DNA of 64,000 nucleotides from Trichomonas vaginalis G3 (lineage: Eukaryota > Parabasalia > Trichomonadida > Trichomonadidae). The notes under the pieces were generated by a model. That model did no database searches and was not told the DNA's origin. It worked only from the letters and a program-made list of their open reading frames with translations. The translations under genes and the position numbers were made by a program. The DNA is taken from the NCBI RefSeq assembly GCF_026262505.1, contig NC_067204.1, positions 19,632,860 to 19,696,859 on the forward strand, written 5' to 3'. Below, one piece after another: positions 26,801-41,000 of the stretch (position 1 is the stretch's first letter; each line of letters starts with the position of its first letter).

Positions 26801-29800
26801 AAGAAAGAGAAATAATAAAACAATGATTAATATGAAAAGAAAGATTATTATATAAAACAATGATTAATATGAAAAGAAAGAGAAAGTAATAAAACAATGA
26901 TTAATATGAAAAGAAAGAGAAAGTAATAAAACAATGATTAATATGAAAAGAAAGAGAAATTCATAAAACAATGATTAATATGAAAAGAAAGAGAATTCTA
27001 TAAAACAATGATTAATATGAAAAGAAAGAGAAATTCATAAAACAATGATTAATATGAAAAGAAATATTATTATATAAAACAATGATTAATATGAAAAGAA
27101 AGAGAATTAGATAAAACAATGATTAATATGAAAAGAAAGAGAATTCTATAAAACAATGATTAATATGAAAAGAAAGAGAAATTCATAAAACAATGATTAA
27201 TATGAAAAGAAATATTATTATATAAAACAATGATTAATATGAAAAGAAAGAGAATTTCATAAAACAATGATTAATATGAAAAGAAAGAGAATTCTATAAA
27301 ACAATGATTAATATGAAAAGAAAGAGAAATAAAAAACAATGATTAATATGAAAAGAAATATTATTATATAAAACAATGATTAATATGAAAAGAAAGAGAA
27401 TTCTATAAAACAATGATTAATATGAAAAGAAAGAGAATTCTATAAAACAATGATTAATATGAAAAGAAAGAGAATTCATAAAACAATGATTAATATGAAA
27501 AGAAAGAGAATTCTATAAAACAATGATTAATATGAAAAGAAAGAGAAAGTAATAAAACAATGATTAATATGAAAAGAAAGAGAAATTCATAAAACAATGA
27601 TTAATATGAAAAGAAAGAGAATTCTATAAAACAATGATTAATATGAAAAGAAAGAGAATTCTATAAAACAATGATTAATATGAAAAGAAAGAGAAATTCA
27701 TAAAACAATGATTAATATGAAAAGAAAGAGAAATTCTATAAAACAATGATTAATATGAAAAGAAAGAGAATTAGATAAAACAATGATTAATATGAAAAGA
27801 AAGAGAATTCTATAAAACAATGATTAATATGAAAAGAAAGAGAATTCTATAAAACAATGATGAATATGAAAAGAAAGAGAATAATAAAACAATGATTAAT
27901 ATGAAAAGAAAGATTATTATATAAAACAATGATTAATATGAAAAGAAAGAGAATTCTATAAAACAATGATTAATATGAAAAGAAAGAGAAATATAAAACA
28001 ATGATTAATATGAAAAGAAAGAGATTATTATATAAAACAATGATTAATATGAAAAGAAAGAGAATTCTATAAAACAATGATGAATATGAAAAGAAAGAGA
28101 ATTCTATAAAACAATGATTAATATGAAAAGAAAGAGAATTTCATAAAACAATGATTAATATGAAAAGAAAGAGAAATCTATAAAACAATGATTAATATGA
28201 AAAGAAAGAGAAAGTAATAAAACAATGATTAATATGAAAAGAAAGAGAATTCATAAAACAATGATTAATATGAAAAGAAAGAGAATTCATAAAACAATGA
28301 TTAATATGAAAAGAAAGAGAATTCATAAAACAATGATTAATATGAAAAGAAATATTATAAAACAATGATTAATATGAAAAGAAAGAGAATTATAAAAAAC
28401 AATGATTAATATGAAAAGAAAGAGAATTCTATAAAACAATGATTAATATGAAAAGAAAGAGAATTCTATAAAACAATGATTAATATGAAAAGAAAGAGAA
28501 AGTAATAAAACAATGATTAATATGAAAAGAAATATTATTATATAAAACAATGATTAATATGAAAAGAAAGAGAATTCTATAAAACAATGATTAATATGAA
28601 AAGAAAGAGAATTCTATAAAACAATGATTAATATGAAAAGAAAGAGAAATTCATAAAACAATGATTAATATGAAAAGAAAGAGAATTCTATAAAACAATG
28701 ATTAATATGAAAAGAAAGAGAAATTCATAAAACAATGATTAATATGAAAAGAAAGAGATTATATAAAACAATGATTAATATGAAAAGAAAGAGAATTAGA
28801 TAAAACAATGATTAATATGAAAAGAAAGAGAATTCTATAAAACAATGATTAATATGAAAAGAAAGAGAAATTCATAAAACAATGATTAATATGAAAAGAA
28901 AGAGATTATTATATAAAACAATGATTAATATGAAAAGAAAGAGAAGTATAAAACAATGATTAATATGAAAAGAAAGAGAATTCATAAAACAATGATTAAT
29001 ATGAAAAGAAAGAGATTATATAAAACAATGATTAATATGAAAAGAAAGAGAATTAGATAAAACAATGATTAATATGAAAAGAAAGAGAATTCTATAAAAC
29101 AATGATTAATATGAAAAGAAAGAGAATTCTATAAAACAATGATTAATATGAAAAGAAAGAGAAAGTATAAAACAATGATTAATATGAAAAGAAATATTAT
29201 TATATAAAACAATGATTAATATGAAAAGAAAGAGAATTCTATAAAACAATGATTAATATGAAAAGAAAGAGAATTCTATAAAACAATGATTAATATGAAA
29301 AGAAAGAGAAATTCATAAAACAATGATTAATATGAAAAGAAAGAGAATTCTATAAAACAATGATTAATATGAAAAGAAAGAGAAATTCATAAAACAATGA
29401 TTAATATGAAAAGAAAGATTATTATATAAAACAATGATTAATATGAAAAGAAAGAGAATTAGATAAAACAATGATTAATATGAAAAGAAAGAGAATTCTA
29501 TAAAACAATGATTAATATGAAAAGAAAGAGAAATTCATAAAACAATGATTAATATGAAAAGAAAGAGAATTATATAAAACAATGATTAATATGAAAAGAA
29601 AGAGAATATAAAACAATGATTAATATGAAAAGAAAGAGAATTCATAAAACAATGATGAATATGAAAAGAAAGAGAATAGTTCATGTTAAATCTGACATGA
29701 TAATAGAGAATTTATGAAATTCGTTTATGAATACTAAGAGGCAATTCATTAATATGAAGAGAAATTCATAAAACAATGATTAATATGAAAAGAAAGAGAA

Positions 29801-32800
29801 TTATAAAACAATGATTAATATGAAAAGAAAGAGAATTCTATAAAACAATGATTAATATGAAAAGAAAGAGAATTCTATAAAACAATGATTAATATGAAAA
29901 GAAAGAGAAATAATAACAATGATTAATATGAAAAGAAAGAGAAATTCATAAAACAATGATTAATATGAAAAGAAAGAGAATTCTATAAAACAATGATTAA
30001 TATGAAAAGAAAGAGAATTCTATAAAACAATGATTAATATGAAAAGAAAGAGAAAGTATAAAACAATGATTAATATGAAAAGAAAGAGAAAGTAATAAAA
30101 CAATGATTAATATGAAAAAGAATTATTATAAAAAACAATGATTAATATGAAAAGAAAGAGAATTCTATAAAACAATGATTAATATGAAAAGAAAGAGAAT
30201 TCTATAAAACAATGATTAATATGAAAAGAAAGAGAAATTCATAAAACAATGATTAATATGAAAAGAAATATTATTATATAAAACAATGATTAATATGAAA
30301 AGAAAGAGAATTCATAAAACAATGATGAATATGAAAAGAAAGAGAATAAGTTCATGTTAATCTGCACATGATCAACTAGAATTGAAATTTCTATTGAATT
30401 CGCTTTGATGGCAATACTAAGAGGGCATTCATTAATATCGAGAGAAATTCATAAAACAATGATTAATATGAAAAGAAAGAGAATTCTATAAAAACAATGA
30501 TTAATATGAAAAGAAAGAGAATTCATAAAACAATGATTAATATGAAAAGAAAGAGAATTCTATAAAACAATGATTAATATGAAAAGAAAGAGAATTCTAT
30601 AAAACAATGATTAATATGAAAAGAAAGAGAATTCTATAAAACAATGATTAATATGAAAAGAAAGAGAAAGTAATAAAACAATGATTAATATGAAAAGAAA
30701 TATTATTATATAAAACAATGATTAATATGAAAAGAAAGAGAAAGTAAAAAACAATGATTAATATGAAAAGAAAGAGAAAGTAATAAAACAATGATGAATA
30801 TGAAAAGAAAGAGAAATTCATAAAACAATGATTAATATGAAAAGAAAGAGAATTCTATAAAACAATGATTAATATGAAAAGAAAGAGAAATTCATAAAAC
30901 AATGATTAATATGAAAAGAAATATTATTATATAAAACAATGATTAATATGAAAAGAAAGAGAATTAGATAAAACAATGATAAATGTGAAAAGAAAGAGAA
31001 TTAGATAAAACAATGATTAATATGAAAAGAAAGAGAAAGTAATAAAACAGTGATAAATATGAAAAGAAATATTATTATATAAAACAATGATTAATATGAA
31101 AAGAAAGAGAATTAGATAAAACAATGATTAATATGAAAAGAAAGAGAATTCTATAAAACAATGATTAATATGAAAAGAAAGAGAAAGTAATAAAACAATG
31201 ATTAATATGAAAAGAAAGAGAAAGTAATAAAACAATGATTAATATCAAAAGAAAGAGAAATTCATAAAACAATGATTAATATGAAAAGAAAGAGAAATTC
31301 ATAAAACAATGATTAATATGAAAAGAAATATTATTATATAAAACAATGATTAATATGAAAAGAAAGAGAATGTCATAAAACAATGATTAATATGAAAAGA
31401 AAGAGAATGTCATAAAACAATGATGAATATGAAAAGAAAGAGAATAAGTTTCATTTAACATGCACCATGATCAACTAGGAATTGGACAATTTCTATTGAA
31501 TTCGCTTTGATGGCAATACTAAGAGGGCAATTCATTAATATCGAGAGAAATTCATAAAACAATGATTAATATGAAAAGAAAGAGAATTCTATAAAACAAT
31601 GATTAATATGAAAAGAAAGAGAATTCTATAAAACAATGATTAATATGAAAAGAAAGAGAATTCTATAAAACAATGATTAATATGAAAAGAAAGAGAATTC
31701 TATAAAACAATGATTAATATGAAAAGAAAGAGAAAGTAATAAAACAATGATTAATATGAAAAGAAAGAGAATTCTATAAAACAATGATTAATATGAAAAG
31801 AAAGAGAATTCTATAAAACAATGATTAATATGAAAAGAAAGAGAAAGTAATAAACAATGATGAATATGAAAAGAAAGAGAAAGTAAAAAACAATGATTAA
31901 TATGAAAAGAAAATTATTATATAAAACAATGATTAATATGAAAAGAAAGAGAATTCTATAAAACAATGATTAATATGAAAAGAAAGAGAAATTCATAAAA
32001 CAATGATTAATATGAAAAGAAAGAGAATTCTATAAAACAATGTTTAATATGAAAAGAAAGAGAAAGTACTAAAACAATGATGAATATGAAAAGAAAGAGA
32101 AAGTAATAAAACAATGATTAATATGAAAAGAAATATTATTATATAAAACAATGATTAATATGAAAAGAAAGAGAAAGTAATAAAACAATGATTAATATGA
32201 AAAGAAAGAGAAAGTAATAAAACAATGATGAATATGAAAAGAAAGAGAAATTCATAAAACAATGATTAATATGAAAAGAAAGAGAAAGTAATAAAACAAT
32301 GATGAATATGAAAAGAAAGAGAATAAGTTTCATATTAACATCTGCACCATGATCAACTAGGAATTGGACAATTTCTATTGAATTCGCTTTGATGGCAATA
32401 CTAAGAGGGCATTCATTAATATCGAGAGAAATTCATAAAACAATGATTAATATGAAAAGAAAGAGAATTCTATAAAACAATGATTAATATGAAAAGAAAG
32501 AGAATTAGATAAAACAGTGATAAATATGAAAAGAAATATTATTATATAAAACAATGATTAATATGAAAAGAAAGAGAAAGTAATAAAACAATGATTAATA
32601 TGAAAAAGAGAATGTCATAAAACAATGATAAATATGAAAGAAAGAGAATAAGTTTCATGTTAACATCTGCACCATGATCAACTAGGAATTGGACAATTTC
32701 TATTGAATTCGCTTTGATGGCAATACTAAGAGGGCATTCATTAATATCGAGAGAAATTCATAAAAACAATGATAAATGTGAAAAGAAAGAGAATTCTATA

Positions 32801-35800
32801 AAACAATGATTAATATGAAAAGAAAGAGAAATTCATAAAACAATGATTAATATGAAAAGAAATATTATTATATAAACAATGATTAATATGAAAAGAAAGA
32901 GAAAGTAATAAAACAATGATTAATATGAAAAGAAAGAGAATGTCATAAAACAATGATGAATATGAAAAGAAAGAGAATAAGTTTCATGTTAACATCTGCA
33001 CCATGATCAACTAGGAATTGGACAATTTCTATTGAATTCGCTTTGATGGCAATACTAAGAGGCATTCATTAATATCGAAAGAAATTCATAAAACATGATT
33101 AATATGAAAAGAAAGAGAATTCTATAAAACAATGATGAATATGAAAAGAAAGAGAATTAGATAAAACAGTGATAAATATGAAAAGAAATATATTATATAT
33201 AAACAATGATTAATATGAAAAGAAAGAGAAAGTAATAAAACAATGATTAATATGAAAAGAAAGAGAATGTCATAAAACAATGATAAATATGAAAAGAAAG
33301 AGAATAAGTTTCATGTTAACATCTGCACCATGATCAACTAGGAATTGGACAATTTCTATTGAATTCGCTTTGATGGCAATACTAAGAGGGCATTCATTAA
33401 TATCGAGAGAAATTCATAAAACAATGATAAATGTGAAAAGAAAGAGAATTCTATAAAACAATGATTAATATGAAAAGAAAGAGAAAGTAATAAAACAATG
33501 ATTAATATGAAAAGAAATATTATTATATAAAACAATGATGAATATGAAAAGAAAGAGAATAAGTTTCATGTTAACATCTGCACCATGATCAACTAGGAAT
33601 TTGACAATTTCTATTGAATTCGCTTTGATGGCAATACTAAGAGGGCATTCATTAATATCGAGAGAAATTCATAAAACAATGATTAATATGAAAAGAAAGA
33701 GAATTCTATAAAACAATGATTAATATGAAAAGAAAGAGAATTCTATAAAACAATGATTAATATGAAAAGAAAGAGAATTCTATAAAACAATGATTAATAT
33801 GAAAAGAAATATTATTATATAAAACAATGATTAATATGAAAAGAAAGAGAATTCTATAAAACAATGATTAATATGAAAAGAAAGAGAAATTCATAAAACA
33901 ATGATTAATATGAAAAGAAATATTATTATATAAAACAATGATTAATATGAAAAGAAAGAGAATTCTATAAAACAATGATTAATATGAAAAGAAAGAGAAT
34001 TCTATAAAACAATGATTAATATGAAAAGAAAGAGAAATTCATAAAACAATGATTAATATGAAAAGAAAGAGAATTCTATAAAACAATGATTAATATGAAA
34101 AGAAAGAGAATTCTATAAAACAATGATTAATATGAAAAGAAAGAGAAAGTAATAAAACAATGATTAATATGAAAAGAAAGAGAAATTCATAAAACAATGA
34201 TTAATATGAAAAGAAATATTATTATATAAAACAATGATTAATATGAAAAGAAAGAGAATTCTATAAAACAATGATTAATATGAAAAGAAAGAGAAATTCA
34301 TAAAACAATGATTAATATGAAAAGAAAGAGAATTCTATAAAACAATGATTAATATGAAAAGAAATATTATTATATAAAACAATGATTAATATGAAAAGAA
34401 AGAGAAAGTAATAAAACAATGATGAATATGAAAAGAAATATTATTATATAAAACAATGATAAATATGAAAAGAAAGAGAATAAGTTTCATGTTAACATCT
34501 GCACCATGATCAACTAGGAATTGGACAATTTCTATTGAATTCGCTTTGATGGCAATACTAAGAGGGCATTCATTAATATCGAAAGAAATTCATAAAACAA
34601 TGATTAATATGAAAAGAAAGAGAATTCTATAAAACAATGATTAATATGAAAAGAAAGAGAATTCTATAAAACAATGATTAATATGAAAAGAAAGAGAATT
34701 CTATAAAACAATGATTAATATGAAAAGAAAGAGAATTCTATAAAACAATGATTAATATGAAAAAGAGAATTCTATAAAACAATGATTAATATGAAAAGAA
34801 AGAGAATTCTATAAAACAATGATGAATATGAAAAGAAAGAGAATTCTATAAAACAATGATTAATATGAAAAGAAAGAGAATTCTATAAAACAATGATTAA
34901 TATGAAAAGAAAGAGAATTCTATAAAACAATGATGAATATGAAAAGAAAGAGAAATTCATAAAACAATGATGAATATGAAAAGAAAGAGAATTCTATAAA
35001 ACAATGATTAATATGAAAAGAAAGAGAATTCTATAAAACAATGATTAATATGAAAAGAAATATTATTATATAAAACAATGATTAATATGAAAAGAAAGAG
35101 AAAGTAATAAAACAATGATTAATATGAAAAGAAAGAGAAATTCATAAAACAATGATTAATATGAAAAGAAATATTATTATATAAAACAATGATTAATATG
35201 AAAAGAAAGAGAATTCTATAAAACAATGATTAATATGAAAAGAAAGAGAAATTCATAAAACAATGATTAATATGAAAAGAAAGAGAAAGTAATAAAACAA
35301 TGATTAATATGAAAAGAAATATTATTATATAAAACAATGATTAATATGAAAAGAAAGAGAAAGTAATAAAACAATGATTAATATGAAAAGAAAGAGAATG
35401 TCATAAAACAATGATAAATATGAAAAGAAAGAGAATAAGTTTCATGTTAACATCTGCACCATGATCAACTAGGAATTGGACAATTTCTATTGAATTCGCT
35501 TTGATGGCAATACTAAGAGGGCATTCATTAATATCGAAAGAAATTCATAAAACAATGATTAATATGAAAAGAAAGAGAATTCTATAAAACAATGATTAAT
35601 ATGAAAAGAAAGAGAATTCTATAAAACAATGATTAATATGAAAAGAAAGAGAATTCTATAAAACAATGATGAATATGAAAAGAAAGAGAATTCTATAAAA
35701 CAATGATTAATATGAAAAGAAAGAGAAAGTAATAAAACAATGATTAATATGAAAAGAAAGAGAATTCTATAAAACAATGATTAATATGAAAAGAAAGAGA

Positions 35801-36707
35801 ATTCTATAAAACAATGATTAATATGAAAAGAAAGAGAAAGTAATAAAACAATGATGAATATGAAAAGAAAGAGAATAAGTTTCATGTTAACATCTGCACC
35901 ATGATCAACTAGGAATTGGACAATTTCTATTGAATTCGCTTTGATGGCAATACTAAGAGGGCATTCATTAATATCGAGAGAAATTCATAAAACAATGATT
36001 AATATGAAAAGAAAGAGAAAGTAATAAAACAATGATTAATATGAAAAGAACGAGAATTCTATAAAACAATGATTAATATGAAAAGAAAGAGAATTCTATA
36101 AAACAATGATTAATATGAAAAGAAATATTATTATATAAAACAATGATTAATATGAAAAGAAAGAGAAAGTAATAAAACAATGATTAATATGAAAAGAAAG
36201 AGAAATTCATAAAACAATGATTAATATGAAAAGAAAGAGAAAGTAATAAAACAATGATGAATATGAAAAGAAAGAGAATTCTATAAAACAATGATTAATA
36301 TGAAAAGAAAGAGAAATTCATAAAACAATGATGAATATGAAAAGAAATATTATTATATAAAACAATGATTAATATGAAAAGAAATATTATTATATAAAAC
36401 AATGATTAATATGAAAAGAAAGAGAAATTCATAAAACAATGATTAATATGAAAAGAAAGAGAAAGTAATAAAACAATGATTAATATGAAAAGAAAGAGAA
36501 TTCTATAAAACAATGATTAATATGAAAAGAAAGAGAAATTCATAAAACAATGATTAATATGAAAAGAAAGAGAATTCTATAAAACAATGATTAATATGAA
36601 AAGAAAGAGAAAGTAATAAAACAATGATTAATATGAAAAGAAAGAGAATTAGATAAAACAATGATGAATATGAAAAGAAAGAGAAAGTAATAAAACAATG
36701 ATTAATA
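23892..36707. repeat. 37-bp satellite array, block 5, with thirteen ankyrin segments
   Basis: The longest uninterrupted array. Ankyrin-derived segments begin at 24099, 24505, 29677 (degraded), 30348, 31446, 32325, 32650, 32979, 33306, 33561, 34482, 35437 and 35877. The 24610-29670 stretch holds units only, with a homogenised run of the gagaattctat type around 26100-26540 and many one-base losses. From 30960 to 33560 the rarer cores gataaatatg and gataaatgtg are enriched and ankyrin segments lie only 255 to 329 bp apart. No gene is present. Confidence 0.96.
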
Positions 36708-38008
36708 TAGGGTGTCCAAAGGTGTGTTTAGCACAAACCTGAATACTGCAAATAGAAATAAACAAGTTACATATATATAAAGTTTATTTAAATATAATCA
36801 CCATTGGATTCAATCACGCGTTCGCAGCGATCGATCCAGGCTTGAAAGACACGCTTTAAATCATCATGAGAAAATTGCTCAAATTGCTCTCTTACAAAAT
36901 TTTCAAGATCATCTGGACTCGCGAATTCGCGTCCTTCAGCTCTCTTTTTTAGCGTGCCGAATAAATAAAAGTCAGAGGGTGCAATATCAGGTGAATAAAT
37001 TGGGTTTGGAACAACTTTGACATTGTTTTCCACCAAGTAATTCATTACCTTATGACTTTTGTGAACTCTTGAATTATCAAAATGAATTGCAAACTTTTGT
37101 TTTGTTGTTTGGATTTCTCAAACTCATCAGAATTGATAATTTGAGTAAGAACATTGTCAATTAGATACTGAGCATTCATCGTATTAGGTTTTTGAAGAAT
37201 ATCAATTGCGATGATACCATTCACGCCCCAAAAAACCGACAACATAATCATTGGTGTGTCAATTTTTTCTTCGGAATGTTTGCGGATTTTCATCCTTCGG
37301 GATCCACATGATTTTGGCTTCTATTGCATATTGAAACCAAGACTCGTCCCCTGTTACTAAAAAGCGAAACTTCTTGGATTGATACGCACCCAATATAGAG
37401 AGGAGCTCTTTCGAAGATTGGACTCTAGATTTTTTTTGAACTGAATTAAGGTTGTGCGGAACCCAACGTGTATACGCTAGTTTGTAGTTCAAATAATTGT
37501 GCAGATAATAACTGACTATTGTACGTGGTATCTTTGTCATCTCCTCTATCCTTCTGAGTGATGCTCTTGGGTCTTCATCTAGCGCTTGAAGAATTGCTTT
37601 GATTTTTCTTTGATCCGGCGATTTTTTGTCAATTTTTATGATGGGCGCCTTTTTGTTCATGAAGTGATACATCCTAACATGATACGTTACAGTGGAATAG
37701 CTAGGAGCATCCATACCGAAGCATTTTACCAATGTCTCGTAGATTTTTTTACAGTCTTTGCATTTTTTTGCAAGAGCGAGGATGTTTTCTTTATGATTCA
37801 TTAAAAAAATGAAAAAAATCCCGCCAAAACTTCCCGCGAAACCGCCTCTTGTCTCAAAATTCATTTTATATCCCGGCATGGCGCCAAAATACAACTTACT
37901 CATCATATACATATATTCATATTTTTTATTATATATTTATAATCAGCATATATCTCCTTTAATAGTCTCATATAGAGCGCTGTGCTAAACGCACCTTTGG
38001 ACACCCTA
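36708..38008 (-). mobile_element. Mariner element (Tvmar1-like), copy 1
   Basis: A 1301-bp element with 28-bp inverted ends starting TAGGGTGTCCAAAGGTG and a TA duplication (36706-36707 and 38009-38010). Its transposase lies on the minus strand. Size, TA target and the D,D34D transposase match mariner; Tvmar1 is the mariner known from T. vaginalis. The satellite flanks are the same as those of copies 2 and 3, so the three share one insertion event followed by amplification of the region. Confidence 0.93.
36788..37801 (-). pseudogene. Mariner transposase, copy 1, frameshifted
   Basis: It encodes a ~340-residue D,D34D cut-and-paste transposase. The probable start is the methionine of MNHKENILAL, as the upstream residues are not mariner-like. 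Visible parts are two helix-turn-helix regions (about residues 10-45 and 75-110), the linker WVPHNL, catalytic D in VTGDESW, then the C-terminal part with YSPDIAPSD, where the third catalytic D lies. The reading frame is broken two or three times: 37259-37801 is open, then it shifts near 37260-37290 and again near 37045-37120. One shift, just after ENPQ, is shared with copies 2, 4 and 5. Not functional as it stands. Confidence 0.9.
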
Positions 38009-41000
38009 TATGAAAAGAAATATTATTATATAAAACAATGATTAATATGAAAAGAAAGAGAATTAGATAAAACAATGATTAATATGAAAAGAAAGAGAAT
38101 TCTATAAAACAATGATTAATATGAAAAGAAAGAGAATTCTATAAAACAATGATTAATATGAAAAGAAAGAGAATTCTATAAAACAATGATTAATATGAAA
38201 AGAAAGAGAATTCTATAAAACAATGATTAATATGAAAAGAAAGAGAATTCTATAAAACAATGATTAATATGAAAAGAAATATTATTATATAAAACAATGA
38301 TTAATATGAAAAGAAAGAGAAAGTAATAAAACAATGATTAATATGAAAAGAAAGAGAAATTCATAAAACAATGATTAATATGAAAAGAAATATTATTATA
38401 TAAAACAATGATTAATATGAAAAGAAAGAGAAATTCATAAAACAATGATTAATATGAAAAGAAAGAGAATTCTATAAAACAATGATTAATATGAAAAGAA
38501 AGAGAAAGTAATAAAAAATGATTAATATGAAAAGAAAGAGAAATTCATAAAACAATGATTAATATGAAAAGAAATATTATTATATAAAACAATGATTAAT
38601 ATGAAAAGAAGAGAATTCTATAAAACAATGATTAATATGAAAAGAAAGAGAATTCTATAAAACAATGATTAATATGAAAAGAAAGAGAAATTCATAAAAC
38701 AATGATTAATATGAAAAGAAAGAGAATTCTATAAAACAATGATTAATATGAAAAGAAAGAGAAAGTAATAAAACAATGATTAATATGAAAAGAAAGAGAA
38801 ATTCATAAAACAATGATTAATATGAAAAGAAAGAATTATTATATAAAACAATGATTAATATGAAAAGAAAGAGAATTCTATAAAACAATGATTAATATGA
38901 AAAGAAAGAGAATTCTATAAAACAATGATTAATATGAAAAGAAAGAGAATTCTATAAAACAATGATTAATATGAAAAGAAATATTATTATATAAAACAAT
39001 GATTAATATGAAAAGAAAGAAAAGTAATAAAACAATGATTAATATGAAAAGAAAGAGAAAGTATAAAACAATGATTAATATGAAAAGAAAGAGAAATTCA
39101 TAAAACAATGATTAATATGAAAAGAAAGAGAATTCTATAAAACAATGATGAATATGAAAAGAAAGAGAATTCTATAAAACAATGATTAATATGAAAAGAA
39201 AGAGAAAGTAATAAAACAATGATTAATATGAAAAGAAATATTATTATATAAAACAATGATTAATATGAAAAGAAAGAGAATTAGATAAAACAATGATTAA
39301 TATGAAAAGAAAGAGAATTCTATAAAACAATGATTAATATGAAAAGAAAGAGAATTCTATAAAACAATGATTAATATGAAAAGAAAGAGAAAGTAATAAA
39401 ACAATGATTAATATGAAAAGAAAGAGAATTCTATAAAACAATGATTAATATGAAAAGAAAGAGAATTCTATAAAACAATGATTAATATGAAAAGAAATAT
39501 TATTATATAAAACAATGATTAATATGAAAAGAAAGAGAAAGTAATAAAACAATGATTAATATGAAAAGAAAGAGAAATTCATAAAACAATGATTAATATG
39601 AAAAGAAATATTATTATATAAAACAATGATTAATATGAAAAGAAAGAGAAATTCATAAAACAATGATTAATATGAAAAGAAAGAGAATTCTATAAAACAA
39701 TGATTAATATGAAAAGAAAGAGAAAGTAATAAAACAATGATTAATATGAAAAGAAAGAGAAATTCATAAAACAATGATTAATATGAAAAGAATATTATTA
39801 TATAAAACAATGATTAATATGAAAAGAAAGAGAATTCTATAAAACAATGATTAATATGAAAAGAAAGAGAATTCTATAAAACAATGATTAATATGAAAAG
39901 AAAGAGAAATTCATAAAACAATGATTAATATGAAAAGAAAGAGAATTCTATAAAACAATGATTAATATGAAAAGAAAGAGAAAGTAATAAAACAATGATT
40001 AATATGAAAAGAAAGAGAAATTCATAAAACAATGATTAATATGAAAAGAAATATTATTATATAAAACAATGATTAATATGAAAAGAAAGAGAATTAGATA
40101 AAACAATGATTAATATCAAAAGAAAGAGAATTCTATAAAACAATGATTAATATGAAAAGAAAGAGAAATTCATAAAACAATGATTAATATGAAAAGAAAG
40201 AGAATTCTATAAAACAATGATTAATATGAAAAGAAAGAGAATGTCATAAAACAATGATTAATATGAAAAGAAAGAGAATGTCATAAAACAATGATGAATA
40301 TGAAAAGAAAGAGAATAAGTTTCATGTTAACATCTGCACCATGATCAACTAGGAATTGGACAATTTCTATGAATCGCTTTGATGGCAATACTAAGAGGGC
40401 ATTCATTAATATCGAGAGAAATTCATAAAACAATGATTAATATGAAAAGAAAGAAATTAGATAAAACAATGATTAATATGAAAAGAAAGAGAAAGTAATA
40501 AAACAATGATTAATATCAAAAGAAAGAGAATTCTATAAAACAATGATTAATATGAAAAGAAAGAGAAATTCATAAAACAATGATTAATATGAAAAGAAAA
40601 TATTATTATATAAAACAATGATTAATATGAAAAGAAAGAGAAAGTAATAAAACAATGATTAATATGAAAAGAAAGAGAAAGTAATAAAACAATGATGAAT
40701 ATGAAAAGAAAGAGAATAAGTTTCATGTTAACATCTGCACCATGATCAACTAGGAATTTGACAATTTCTATTGAATTCGCTTTGATGGCAATACTAAGAG
40801 GGCATTCATTAATATCGAGAGAAATTCATAAAACAATGATTAATATGAAAAGAAAGAGAATTCTATAAAACAATGATTAATATGAAAAGAAAGAGAATTC
40901 TATAAAACAATGATTAATATGAAAAGAAAGAGAATTCTATAAAACAATGATGAATATGAAAAGAAAGAGAATTCTATAAAACAATGATTAATATGAAAAG

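Noticed and set aside
37586-37804. Antisense frames of 72 residues across the mariner transposase (also 43444-43662, 51147-51365, 54508-54726)
   Set aside because: Shadow of the transposase N-terminal coding sequence on the opposite strand.
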